Assembly (NCBI GenBank): GCA_037893225.1
Contig: JAZGUH010000198.1
Span: 372,001-436,000, forward strand
Direction: 5' to 3'
DNA from: Hippasteria phrygiana
Lineage: Eukaryota > Echinodermata > Asteroidea > Valvatida > Goniasteridae
Length of the DNA stretch: 64,000 nucleotides
Shown here: positions 21,801 to 30,604 of the stretch, one piece after another
How the letters are laid out: the number at the start of each line of letters is the position of its first letter
How positions within the stretch are numbered: the stretch's first letter is position 1
The notes under the pieces: generated by a model
Told to the model about the DNA's origin: nothing
The model's database searches: none
The model's input: the letters and a program-made list of their open reading frames with translations, nothing else
Program-made: the position numbers and the translations under genes

Positions 21801-23835
21801 ATTTGTTTATTTTTTAATAACACGAATAACACATTGCTTTAATATCTTCAGCATATCTATCAATCATTATTAAAAGTCATAATAAAATTATTCATGCAAT
21901 AACATTGAGCTTGTTGCGTTTTGTTTGTTTTTTGCTAGTCATTTTTATCATATTGCAAATCAAATAACAATATGATTAGCAAAATTTGTTAATCAATTTT
22001 TTTCCTTATTTCCATCACATTACTAATACCTGTTAAAATTTTGATCAAAATAATGCTTTCGGTAATAATAAATAAAACTTGACAGTACATGCCTCTTGAG
22101 TCATTTACCATCAGCCTTTTATTTTCCAAAATATCAACTTCTTTATTGGTGAGCTAAACATATAGGGGTTTTCTTATTTTTTATATACGGGCTAGTAAAA
22201 CTCTAAACGGGCTAGTAAAAGCTTCAGTTAACTAGCCCAGTGGGCTAGCCAGGAAAAAAGTTAGCGCAAGGCCTGCATGTCTTTTTAAAAATATCCTATG
22301 AAAAGACTTGGTGCACTGGAATCTTGATGTTCATAAGTCATAATTCAGTGTGTGTTTGTTTATACAACTAAAGCATAATCAAGAAATAACTAAACTTAGG
22401 TGTTGTACCTTCTTTCCCAAAAAAATTAACTTTAGTGCTAAACTGAGTACGGTAATGCAAGAAACCAGTCTGGTTCAGCTAGCACAATCCCAGTCATTTT
22501 ATGTAAAGACTGTCCAGTTTATACCCCGTGAAAATCATCAAAGGTTGTTTGCTTTTGAATAACCACTTGACCATCTACCTGAAAAAAGGTGTTGGCTGGT
22601 TGACTTAAATTTGGTATTTATAACAGTAGGTACCACAGTCAGCGAAAAAAGTTTAATATTTTGCACTGTATGACTATCAGACAAGAATATTCACTCATTG
22701 TATGTGTTAATAAACTCTGCATATTCAGAGTTTTTCAAGATCTAGTAAGAAGAACTGACAGGTGGATTTAAAGCCATCCCTTCCAGCTTATCTCAACGAC
22801 TATCATTTTATTTGACCTAGGTGGCCACAAGATTCCCAGTGGTACCAATGTTTGTGTACTGATTGCTGGTCTACACCGGGATCCAGATGTCTTCCCAGAT
22901 CCTGAGGAGTTTGATCCTGATAGATTCCTGCATCATAACTGTCTTAATCGTCATCCCTGTGCCTATATACCCTTCTCAGCTGGGTCCAGGAACTGTATCG
23001 GTGAGTGCAATTTCTAGTGTATGCAGAAGATGGAATTATTCATCATTATAAATAAAGAGATTGTGATTGAAGGCTGTTCAACAAATTCACAGGATTACCT
23101 GGACTGGAGTCAAACCCATAGCCTACTGCTTAATGTGCAGATCCACATTTTGTTCATTTTGCAGTTCAAATCCATGACCTTGTTGAATTTGACAATTGAC
23201 AACATGTTGAAATCATTGCACATTTATGACGAAAGTAATATTGAAAAATTTTACTTCATCATCCCAATCATGTGGCCAGACTATATGACAAGTGAAAGTG
23301 TAGCTGTGAAACTAAAATTAGCGACTGCAAGTTGTTCGTGGATCGGCGTGGACAGATTTTCATATCAAAGATCCCAGCGTTGAGATTTGTCAGGATTTTT
23401 CCTGATTTCAGGATTGTTTTGTCGGGATTTCAGATTTTTCTTTAAGAATCTCTATTGCAATCTGGAATTCCTGAGGTGTTGTCCTAAAGGTGTTTTTACC
23501 CTGTAAAAGTGGATATAGACCAATAAAAACTGATATTTTAAGGGGGTGCCCTTAGGTAAATACAAACTATATGTTGACCTGATCGAGGTCCACGTGGATT
23601 GTTCGTAAATTTTTCATTTTTGGCCAATCTCACTCCTGGATCCTTGCTGAACTCATGTTCCTGTATGTGAACAGGTCAACGCTTTGCACTGATGGAAGAG
23701 AAAGTCATAGTATCTTCCATCCTGCGATGCTTCAACATTGAATCCCTGCAAACGAGACAAGATGTCTTACCACTTTCAGAGCTGATTCTACGTCCAAGTG
23801 CCGGCATTCAGGTCAGATTAACCCCAAGGGTCTAG
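6814..23835 (+). CDS. Cytochrome P450, CYP4V2-like, 11 coding exons
   Basis: Haem-thiolate monooxygenase of the endoplasmic reticulum; the CYP4V group omega-hydroxylates fatty acids. Exons: 6814-6991, 8529-8635, 11325-11410, 12841-13031, 13761-13830, 15333-15459, 15624-15806, 16784-16886, 18709-18843, 22821-23000, 23675-23835. All junctions are GT/AG, phases agree, and the total is 1521 nt, or 506 residues plus stop, a usual length. Visible parts: N-terminal membrane anchor (about 4-24), PGP hinge (40-42), [11 protein letters not shown]-helix region, I-helix [12 protein letters not shown] with Glu314 at the position that bonds haem covalently in CYP4 enzymes, ExxR (Glu372-Arg375), FDPDRF (424-429) and haem loop [10 protein letters not shown] with ligand Cys452. 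The start is the first ATG after an acceptor-like TTGTAG. Human CYP4V2 also has 11 exons. Introns hold many transposons; in the parts not listed separately I see nothing. Subfamily assignment is by recognition, not alignment. Confidence 0.95.
7832..7983. mobile_element. piggyBac-type MITE in intron 1, copy 1
   Basis: A 152-bp unit bounded by TTAA, beginning TTAAACCCTCCTACTG and ending GGAGGGTTAA. TTAA boundaries followed by CCC..GGG ends are typical of the piggyBac superfamily. There is no coding capacity. Confidence 0.7.
8031..8179. mobile_element. piggyBac-type MITE in intron 1, copy 2
   Basis: A 149-bp unit from TTAACCCTCC to GGAGGGTTAA. Its right end (GATAGTTATAAGTATAGGAG) is the inverse of the left end of the copy at 7832, so the two are diverged members of one family lying 47 bp apart. 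Confidence 0.72.
8793..9005. mobile_element. hAT-type MITE in intron 2 with perfect 8-bp TSD
   Basis: The ends CAGGGCTGTAGTCGAGTCC and its exact reverse complement enclose 213 bp. Both flanks are TTATACAT (8 bp), as expected for hAT transposition. A related, interrupted copy is at 16926-17350. Confidence 0.92.
9352..9617 (-). mobile_element. tRNA-derived SINE, copy 1 (antisense)
   Basis: A tRNA-like part (9400-9475 on the minus strand) has the A box TAGCTCAGTTGGTAGAGC and the B box GGTTCGAATCC. Before it is a conserved leader (CTTCCCAGGTTGTATCGTAAAA and on), after it the tail GTTCACTTTGAAAATGTATT and CAGTTTCCCTTGTGG. The acceptor and T stems carry mismatches and there is a family tail, so this is a SINE rather than a functional tRNA gene. 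Confidence 0.85.
9655..9788 (-). mobile_element. tRNA-derived SINE, copy 2 (antisense)
   Basis: Same family as 9352-9617 in tandem with it, about 315 bp further on. The tRNA-like region is 9716-9788. It forms one arm of a large palindrome with the copy at 9789. Confidence 0.85.
9789..9880 (+). mobile_element. tRNA-derived SINE, copy 3 (sense, head-to-head with copy 2)
   Basis: The tRNA-like part starts within the A box (CAGTTGGTAGAGCGCCGGTA) and continues through the B box to the tail. It is almost the exact inverse of 9694-9788. Confidence 0.85.
11041..11155. mobile_element. Small foldback MITE in intron 2
   Basis: The left end TAGAGTACC..GTCTGACGTCA pairs with the right end TGACGTCATCACTTCGGTACTCTA. 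It is about 115 bp long. Confidence 0.65.
11745..11860 (+). mobile_element. Old degenerate copy of the tRNA-derived SINE
   Basis: It carries CGGCACCGGTACAGTAAACT, a decayed B box (GGTTTGAATCC) and the family tail TTCTTTGTTCACTTTC..ACCTTGTCAGTTTCC. It is more diverged than the other copies. Confidence 0.65.
14283..15090. repeat. 30-32-bp tandem repeat in intron 5, split by a MITE
   Basis: Units of the type AGACTGAGACCTCAATATAC plus about ten bases (CGAGACCTTA) recur from 14283 to 14452 and from 14836 to about 15090, increasingly degenerate toward the right. The gap between is the element at 14453-14835. Confidence 0.85.
14453..14835. mobile_element. Foldback MITE inserted in the tandem repeat, TSD TAAG
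   Basis: Inverted ends share GGAGTGGTTAATCTGTGGTC and GGGCC. The 4-bp TAAG at each side lies inside the repeat unit word CTTAAGACTGAG, which fixes the insertion site. The interior is rich in GGCC words (AGCCCGGGCC). It is not coding. Confidence 0.8.
16926..17350. mobile_element. hAT-type MITE in intron 8, second copy of the 8793 family
   Basis: The left end CAGTAGTCGAGTCCCTGCAA and right end GATGGACTCGACTACAGCCC match 8793-9005. The left tip has lost a few bases. It is interrupted by the foldback element at 17021-17305. Confidence 0.8.
17021..17305. mobile_element. Nested foldback element with about 87-bp inverted repeats
   Basis: The left arm (AACCCCTTGGATTTGATTTC and on to CAATGAGGGTCCAAAAATCA) is mirrored by the right arm ending CATCCAAGGGATT. 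The two arms make up well over half of the element. It sits inside the MITE 16926-17350. The target duplication is not clear. Confidence 0.82.
17850..18096. mobile_element. Foldback MITE in intron 8
   Basis: The left end TTTTGAGTTGTGTGGTTCTG plus AGAAGAA pairs with the right end TTCTTCTCAGAACCAAACAA ending CTCAAAA. It is 247 bp, with no coding content. Confidence 0.8.
18124..18623. mobile_element. Mutator-like element in intron 8 with long inverted ends and 9-bp TSD
   Basis: The ends TAGTCTTGGTTCCAAGACGT and its inverse extend as imperfect inverted repeats for over 100 bp (GAGGGCG and CCAAGGCCACATCGC words in both arms). The flanks are GTTGTTACC and GGTGTTACC, 8 of 9 identical. The terminal 16 bases are themselves a palindrome (GTCTTGG/CCAAGAC). 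The interior of about 250 bp holds TATA-like and short exon-like words but no transposase. It is related to 28880-30185. Confidence 0.85.
19572..19724 (+). pseudogene. Possible BED/TTF-type zinc-finger N-terminus of a hAT-like transposase
   Basis: The frame contains [20 protein letters not shown] followed by CRSQEAKM. An aromatic/WL pair followed by C-x2-C is the first half of the finger found at the N-terminus of hAT/ZNF862-like proteins. The second half is missing: the frame stops at the insertion point of the element at 19728. It lies inside the CATGT-flanked element, which fits a decayed transposase. The assignment rests on a short motif. Confidence 0.4.
19728..21231. mobile_element. Nested 1.5-kb element, TSD GACCC
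   Basis: It begins CAGGGTTCGACCTTAAC and ends GTTAAGGGGAAACCCTG, with GACCC on both sides (19723-19727, 21232-21236). Copies of a CTAGTGAAAA-like word lie next to both ends, as in the element that holds it. No intact transposase is visible. Confidence 0.82.
20728..20885 (+). repeat. About 150-bp conserved box shared with 25725-25865
   Basis: AAAGTGGCCAGGAA, GCATCTAGA.TCCAAAA and CCACGCCGT.AGGGC occur in the same order and spacing in two different DNA elements. Both copies stay open in the same frame ([15 protein letters not shown] here, KVARNCLILHYRASR there). Whether this is coding is unknown. Confidence 0.75.
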
Positions 23836-23887
23836 CTTCATTAAGCCATGTCAGATCTCTTTATTTTCTTCCAAGACCAAATCCAAA

Positions 23888-23893
23888 AATAAA
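23888..23893 (+). terminator. Polyadenylation signal AATAAA of the P450 gene
   Basis: A canonical hexamer 53 bp after the stop codon at 23833-23835, implying a very short 3' UTR. Confidence 0.6.
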
Positions 23894-24136
23894 AGTTATA
23901 TATTTGAAACAATGCATTGTCTTTAAGTTATTTTCTGGCCTAAAGCACCACACATTTTAAAATGGTTTAAGCAACAGACAGAACAGAGATTTTCTCTTTT
24001 GCCCTTTCCCGACATAATATATGAAGTACTGTATGCTCAGTGCTTTCTGAGAGCCTGTGTTAAAAATACACAGGCTTACTCGGGCGGGATTCTGAATCCA
24101 TGTTTTGAGTAAAAAAGATTACATGTATATTTTTTT

Positions 24137-24250
24137 CAAAGTGAACAAAGAAACTGGCAGGAGCGGGATTCGAACCTGCGAAGGTCGAACCTCCGGAGGT
24201 CGCAGGTTCGAATCCCGCTCCTGCCAGTTTCTTTGTTCACTTTGAAAATG
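24137..24250. mobile_element. Head-to-head palindrome of two SINE 3' halves
   Basis: Arms of about 50 bp (tail, T arm and acceptor 3' half of the tRNA-like SINE) face each other around a 16-bp centre. The left arm is antisense; the right arm continues into the sense tail and then into the copy at 24251. Confidence 0.85.
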
Positions 24251-24565
24251 TATTTAAATTTACCTAGTCAGTTTCCCTTGTGGATTGTCTGACGAGGTAT
24301 ATTTTTATATAAAGTCGTATCCTCATTGAGTGATCCCCACAATGTCGCTTCCCAGGTTGTATCGTAAAATGGGGTGTGATCCCTGGCTATACGGCATTCT
24401 GGGTTTATGACTTCTGACTAGCGCCCACCCGAACAAAGATAGTGACAGTTTAGGAGACTGCCAACATAGGGCAAGATAGCTCAGTTGGTAGATCGTCGGT
24501 ACGGTATTCCGGAGGTCGCAGGTTCGAATCCCGCTCCTGCCAGTTTCTTTGTTCACTTTAAAAAG
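24251..24565 (+). mobile_element. tRNA-derived SINE, full unit
   Basis: Leader from about 24330, tRNA-like region 24470-24542 (A box TAGCTCAGTTGGTAGATC, B box GGTTCGAATCC) and tail TTTCTTTGTTCACTTT. It follows the partial copy before it in direct tandem at about 310 bp, the same dimer spacing as at 9.4-9.8 kb. Confidence 0.85.
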
Positions 24566-25391
24566 AGGTATATTTTTTTAGACTTGAAGACAAGTCGTTT
24601 AGACAGTCGTGTTTTGTCCGCAGTCATTATCATATTACCAGCACGGTATGTAATAATACGCCTGCCTTTCATGAAGTTCTGACATGTCCTCCTCCATGTC
24701 CTTCCTCCATGGTCAGGTCTAACGACTTGACTAACTTGTCTCTGGGCGGATATTCAAATATGCAACCAGGCATGCATATGCATCATAAATCAGCCAACGA
24801 TAACCAACGATCTTACATAATATGAAGCATCCATTAAAGGGATGGGGATTTTTGTTTTCTAGGTCAGTGTAAGGTTTTTTTTTTTTTTTTTTTGAAAAAG
24901 CGAAAAGTGAACTACAAGAAGTTTTCTCAAACCCCCTTTCAAAGAATGAGGGCGCGCCTGTTGTAAATGTAACTCTATCTGAGCGCTCACGCGCGTGTGA
25001 CCCAGATACCTGTACGACCTTGTTACAAACTGTGCACTGTATGCGGTTAGCGTTGAAAGATGTAACATGGATATTCATATTCTCTTTATTCTTAACCAAT
25101 CAAACTGCACCATAAATAAATATTCATATTTTCTTGGCTCTTAGCCAATCAGAGTGCTCCATCCTAATTCGGTAGCAGGCATGGTGTCTTGTACACAACG
25201 AAGGTTGCAGATTGTTCAAGTCGGTAATTGGACAGTCGACGCACACGCATCTTGGGGCCAAGGTTGCACGAACGTTCCCACATAATGTTATTATACCGCT
25301 CGCTACACGTAACCCCTGGAAAGTGCGATGTATTATAATACACGGCGTTGCAGGCGGACTAATGCCGACCAATTCAAGTCTAATTTTTTGG

Positions 25392-25530
25392 TTGCTTTCT
25401 CACTCTTCTCAAAGTTGGCATACCTGATGCAAAAATGTGATATCCCTATGCAATTTACTATCAATGTATGTATACGTAGATATACATTTTTGCCTCAAGT
25501 ATGGCAACTTTGAGAAGAGCAAGAAAGCAA
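25392..25530. mobile_element. Foldback element, about 52-bp arms
   Basis: TTGCTTTCTCACTCTTCTCA (continuing AAGTTGGCATAC) at the left is inverted at 25479-25530. It is 139 bp with almost no interior. Confidence 0.8.
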
Positions 25531-25548
25531 AACAAAACATATTATACG

Positions 25549-25889
25549 CAGTGTTCCAGCCAGGCATTAAATTGTGCTTGTACCTACTACGCTTCCGGGA
25601 ATTAGCACTACGCTTGAATAATGCCCCTACGCTATAAATTTAAGAGCAAGAGTATATTCTAAACAATTTCAAATGAACTAAATTTTGCCTTATATAATCT
25701 TCAAAACTTTTGCTCAAAACAGTCAAGGGAAAGTGGCCAGGAATTGCCTCATATTGCACTATAGAGCATCTAGATTCCAAAACTTTTCAAGCCCCTTAAG
25801 CGGACCCAAGACCCCACGCCGTGAGGGCTTCGCGCTCCGTGCTTGCATTGTACATCCCTACGCTTTAATTTACCCTGGCTAGAACACTG
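25549..25889. mobile_element. hAT-type MITE with imperfect 8-bp TSD
   Basis: The ends CAGTGTTCCAGCCAGG and CCTGGCTAGAACACTG are inverted. The flanks ATTATACG and ATTACACC match at 6 of 8. The interior holds the box shared with 20728-20885 and several TACGCTT words. Confidence 0.75.
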
Positions 25890-27749
25890 ATTACACCTGT
25901 ATGTTTTGATATTATGTAGAAAACATATTAAAAAAAGGTATAATTTTCACCCAAGTTCATCTCAAAGTCATGTGATCCACAAGGTCAAATTAAAGGTCAT
26001 CGCACTTCAAATTAATAATTCAATAACTAAAGGGTGGATCTTTTTCATCTGATGCCTCATGTAAACATGAATCATTGTGTTTCTAGTAAAATGGCAATTG
26101 AAAAAAGTTGATTCTTCAGGGTAAAAATCCAAAACGTACAGACAGTTCATCTTTGAAAGGCCATATTTTGAGCATGTGAGGGCGCTGTAACATGGTAGTC
26201 TGCAGAGCCATACATAGAGTTGTGACAGGAAGGGTCCCAAATGTTGGACCAAACATGGCGCATTATTCATCAGTGCACATGGAAAATGTGTAAACAATGG
26301 TTGCACGCTCCACTGTGTACATAATGAGCCGTCAGAAGTTGTCTCAACATCTACTGTTCTGGTATTCTGGGTTATAAATGTTTAATAGTTGTTTTATTGC
26401 AGTAAGTTTCATATTTAGTAATCATACTTCAGTTAGAAAATTACAGATTGTGAAAATATATTCAAAGTAATAGCAAATCAAAGCAATATATAAACTTAAT
26501 TAATCACCCTCATCCAGATCACTCACTCAGAAATTTGCAAACCCCAACAATCACTTTCAGTCGAGATCCTGTTCGAACGATCCCGTTTGTCTTTCAAAAT
26601 GTGCCCGAACGAAAGATAGAGGGCGCTCTATAATATAAGTGCTGATTACCCCCAATTATTTACATGTAAGTGTCATAACAAAGTTTAACAAGATATACTT
26701 TGAAACCATGCAACATTGTAGAATCCCCTTCATTTGAGAAAATGTTCACACAAACTGTTTTGGAGAGTGAAATTATTTTAGATATATTCTACGAAAGTGC
26801 CTTTATGAAAAACTGACAACTCAAATGCTCTTATACATGAGGGGTGGGGGAAGCATTGATAGGCGCATAACATTCACATTGGGATAAATGTTTGACTGTA
26901 TGATGTCTCTATTCATTGATTTTTAATAGCTCTCAATGTCTGATTATTCATTCAAAAAGTACGGAATCTAAAACCGTAATCGGAGTAAAAGTGTATTACT
27001 TTAAAGAAATCCAGAATTTATTTAATCAGTACAAATGTACACTTTTAATGAAACATTTTTTGGAGCTTCATTGTATGGAAACTCAGCAGATTTAATGGTA
27101 AATTGTTTTACACAAAATACCTGTCAAATCTCATTACCTTTAAATTTTAACCATCGCTATTGATATGCGAAAAAGACTTAAACTGTATTTAAAATACCTA
27201 CATGTATTACTAATTTGTATAAAGCAATTAAAGTTATATTGTTTGGGAGATCATAGAGACATAATAAACATCGCACGAATATCATGTCAGGACATTTCTG
27301 TTTGTTCGTGTGTTCAAGAAGTACCACAATTATACAGAGATACTTTAAATCATTTTCAATAAATTAATCTATAAAATAAATCACTCTAAAAATAGCGTAT
27401 TTCCTTGCCCGTCTCCTGCTTTTGCTGTTGGATGCTGATAGAAATATATATATGAGGGCCTTCTTTGTTGCTAGGCAACACCCTTGTTATTTGTCATGCA
27501 ACCTTCATAAAGGTAGGACTCCAGAACCGTTTGAGCTAGTTGATTCAGACTATCTATAAATAAAGTACTCTTTAGTTTAATATTACAAAGGGAATACGCA
27601 GGATTAGAAAGACACACTGATCGAGAAAAATATATCCCCATATGTATAATGGATGATTTCTATTATGCCAGATGAGCTAACCATTGGCCCTCTCTATGGA
27701 AACGTTATGCATATGCAGTGAGTTTGTTGCATGTATGAATATCAGCCTG
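25890..27749. other. No recognisable feature
   Basis: Mostly AT-rich sequence with short chance ORFs. I find no exon with flanking splice signals, no RNA gene and no clear repeat. Confidence 0.45.
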
Positions 27750-27925
27750 CGGACAAAGACGACAGTTTCTAACGACTTGATTTCAAGTCTATGTTTTGTT
27801 TAGCGCAGACCTTCTCACTTTCAACCCGGAAGTGCGCAGACGGGGCTAATGTGAAATTCCTCTATACGGCCATCCAACGTTGAGGAACTCGAACACACTC
27901 GAGTTAATCCGGAGATCTGGAGTAC

Positions 27926-27990
27926 TTTGCAATCAAAGGGTGCGTTCGAGTAGCTAACCCGGATTGACTCGGTGAAGGCAGATGGGTTAG
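27926..27990. repeat. Solo end of a MITE family also present at 51176-51886
   Basis: GGTGCGTTCGAGTAGCTAAC followed by CCGG and GTGAAGGCAGATGGGTTAG matches the left end of the element at 51176. The opposite end is not found nearby. Confidence 0.6.
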
Positions 27991-28009
27991 CCACAAGAGG
28001 GTGCACCAC

Positions 28010-28631
28010 ACTAAATAAACTCCCATTGACCTTAGTGTAAAATGCACTACACAGTGAAAAATCCTTATCCAGGAGTCTCTCACTTTTTGTGACACTACTG
28101 AAAAATATAGTTTTAATCTTACTCGGTCAAATTCTTTTCAATTTTTGGCAGGGTAGCTGTTTGGAATTTTTCCTAATTGTCCCCAGAGAGTACCACCCCT
28201 AAAAATGTGGTTTTTTCCAAACCGGCCAGCTGCCATTTTTCATACAGCATCCCTCCACTTTCCAAGATACATTGTTAATAAGATACATTGTGTCTGTGCA
28301 TTATGCATAAAATCCCATTGTTCTGTCCATTCGAGACCTAACACACTACTACCATAGAAGCGAATTTGAATGTAAACATTTGAAAAATGTTTGCCAATTG
28401 ATAAAATTGAATGGTTGACCAGCCTCTTGCTGCTGGCTTTTACGAAAGCTAACTGCTGAAATGGAATTACTCCTTTTTACTGTTGAATGCTGATGCAACG
28501 GAGCATTCATTTTCAAACGAAATTGAATGAGCCGGGTATTAAATTGAATGATTTTTTGTTTAAATTGGCCGGGAAAAACTATAATGAGCAGTAGCAAACA
28601 ACCGAGAGGTCTGTCATCGATTCCAAACTTG
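28010..28631. other. No recognisable feature
   Basis: AT-rich sequence without convincing ORFs or repeats. Confidence 0.4.
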
Positions 28632-28792
28632 ATCATCGATAATGAAATCCATCAACACTCGCAATAGTCTATCACCGATAGCGAAAGTCCATCACCGATC
28701 ACGCCCCATCACCGATCACGTGAAAAAGTCCATCGACACTTGCAAAAGTCCATCACAGATCGCAACAACAATCACCGATTCGCTGATCACAT
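28632..28792. repeat. Degenerate about 20-bp tandem repeat
   Basis: Words such as AAAGTCCATCACCGATCGC recur about seven times with many changes. Confidence 0.6.
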
Positions 28793-29544
28793 TAAATGCC
28801 TCTTTGGCGTTTCATAGCTGTTGACCTAGCATGTCTATCTGTTTGCATGGCTACATGGCGTACAATACTAGGCTGATGATAGTCTTGGTTCAAGACGTTG
28901 TTACGTACTACGCGATAACTGGCCGCCGCGAGAGGGCGTTATCACGACAAACTTAACAGCCGCGAACCGCCAGTAACGTCTTGGGAATCTTGTAGAAGCC
29001 GTGTTGTGCGCACGCACCTGCTTAGCCTAATGTTGCAGCGCGCATTATGAATACATAAATAAATGCATTATGCATAGTCTAACCCCCTGACTACTACCGC
29101 CCGAGTGATAGTATATGAAGATAAAGGTACAGCAGGTCCGTGCTATTTAGATTGTTTGGTGGGGCCAAGGGAAATGAACTAAAAAGTTCCGGAATGATGA
29201 AAATATAATAAACAGAACATCTTAACAGGGCTGAATATGATAATTGATATTATAATGGTGCTGAGGAGACCTTGTTAGGTGATTTGATTGAGATATAAAA
29301 TAAAAAAGGCCGTGATAATAATAAAACAAATAGCTCACGTATCACGAGGCCCTAGTCTTTACGGCCGGGGAAAACGGAGATTGTCGTACTCTGGTGATTC
29401 GATTGTCACACAGTTCACAAAGATACTGAGACGCACTCTAGATCTCCAGCGTGTTTTCTCCACTGGTGAAACTCGACAAAAATTCAGGCTCATGTTTGCT
29501 TTGAGGCTGGACACGAATCCCCGCCGAGACAGCAGCGATTCCCC

Positions 29545-29675
29545 TACCTCCGAGTCGACTTCAATTCAACGGACGACTTGTCTCAACGGAAGACTTGTCT
29601 CCACGGACGACTTAATTGTCTTCCCATTTGACGCAAAGACGGTCGAGTTGTCTCAACGGTCGAGTTATCCGAGCC
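29545..29675. repeat. Second locus of the 17-mer repeat block
   Basis: GGACGACTTGTCTC-type and ACGGTCGAGTTGTCTCA units ending TCCGAGCCCC match 5377-5531 in content and order. It is probably the right end of another copy of the element at 4422; the left end is not visible. Confidence 0.8.
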
Positions 29676-29783
29676 CCTACGGTTTAATATAACGGAGAGG
29701 TATTTCTTGCATGCAACAAGTAATTTCCCGCAGATTACACACCATCACCCAGGTTGCCTGCCCGGTCCCGCCCGGCACCTTAC

Positions 29784-30045
29784 CTGTCGTATCTCCCTCG
29801 CATCGATCGTCACAGTTGCAAGACGTCGCATGCGAACACGAGCGGTGAACACTGCAGCCGCTAGCGCATAGCTGGCCTTCGATCGCGAACTTACCAGTGC
29901 CCCTAGCCCTTCGGCCAGTAGTATAGATAGCTACCAGACTATTGTGCAACTTCATGGCAGCTTTTTTTCGTATGTGCGCGTGCGTGAAGAGAAAATGTTC
30001 CTCATTTTCATACAGAATTGACGCATGCGCACTAGTTTCCTCCAT
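29784..30045 (-). CDS. Cysteine-rich exon candidate carried inside the Mutator-like element
   Basis: On the minus strand, from 30045 down to a good donor (ACAG|GTAAGG at 29784/29783), the frame encodes 87 residues. The last third, CASGCSVHRSCSHATSCNCD plus DRC, has the spacing C-x3-C-x4-C-x5-C-x-C-x3-C, reminiscent of the start of a somatomedin-B-type knot (SCxCDDRC). There is no hydrophobic signal peptide. An alternative donor (CACTG|GTAAGT) lies at 29895/29894. The reading frame and donor are seen; the domain identity and capture from a host gene are inference. Confidence 0.35.
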
Positions 30046-30194
30046 TTTTCGGGGGGAGATTTTACAAGATTCCCAAGACGTTGTTACTGGCGGTTCGTGG
30101 CTATTAATAGTTCGTGGCTAATAACGCCCTCTCGCGGCGGCCGGTTATCGCGTATTATACGTAACAACGTCTTGAACCAAGACTAGGCTGATGA

Positions 30195-30604
30195 CAGCAT
30201 GGGAGAGAGCTTTCCTATGCCTCGCCATGCCAGGGTGAGAATGATTGTCCGAGACCTCGATTTTCACCCTATTTATTAAGAATTGAGAGGGGTGGGGGGG
30301 GGGGGGGGGGGGTGTCAGGGTCTTATCCAGTGGGAGCATCGAATTTACTGGGTTATCAACACGTGACAATGATCATGAATAAGTGATGCTGTGTACTAAG
30401 CAAATGTGGAAAATCTCGATGGAAGTTTACGCACACTTCTGGTTTCGGCTGACTTAACATTTTGGTGAAGGAATGTCCGAGAGTAAGCGGATCAGTGTGG
30501 GTCACTGATGGGTGCGTTACGGGGGACTGTTTCAGTAGGAAAGGGCAGGAGGAAAACTTCCTCGTTACATAGGGTTGTGTACAATACTTAGTCTTTAGGC
30601 GGAT
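30195..30604. other. Spacer with poly-G run
   Basis: A G19 tract near 30294-30312. Otherwise there is no recognisable feature before the LINE. Confidence 0.5.

Larger units (their letters stand above)
18964..22275. mobile_element. 3.3-kb hAT-like element in intron 9, TSD CATGT
   Basis: It begins CAGGCCTCGAAATAG and ends GCGCAAGGCCTG, with CATGT directly on both sides (18959-18963 and 22276-22280). Near each end are several copies of a GGGCTAGTGAAAA/GGGCTAGTAAAA word. It encodes a possible zinc-finger fragment (19572-19724) and is interrupted by a second element of the same style (19728-21231). A T19 tract lies near 21328. Superfamily assignment is inference from termini and the finger-like peptide. 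Confidence 0.72.
24582..27795. mobile_element. Possible 3.2-kb DNA element with about 47-bp inverted ends
   Basis: AGACTTGAAGACAAGTCGTT (and on to TTGTCCGCAG) at the left is mirrored by CTGCGGACAAAGACGACAG..CGACTTGATTTCAAGTCT at the right. The interior has no transposase and holds other elements. The target duplication is not resolved; the pair could also be two separate insertions. Confidence 0.45.
28880..30185. mobile_element. 1.3-kb Mutator-like element with perfect 9-bp TSD and carried sequence
   Basis: GGCTGATGA flanks both sides exactly (28871-28879, 30186-30194). The ends start TAGTCTTGGTTCAAGACGTT and are inverted for about 115 bp. There is no transposase. The interior of about 1 kb includes a cysteine-rich exon candidate on the minus strand and a block of the 17-mer repeat known from the element at 4422, so it may be a non-autonomous carrier of host sequence. 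Confidence 0.88.

Noticed and set aside
23021..23383. 120-residue + ORF after exon 10 of the P450
   Set aside because: It is intron 10 read-through; the exon 10 donor at 23001 and exon 11 acceptor at 23674 join in phase.
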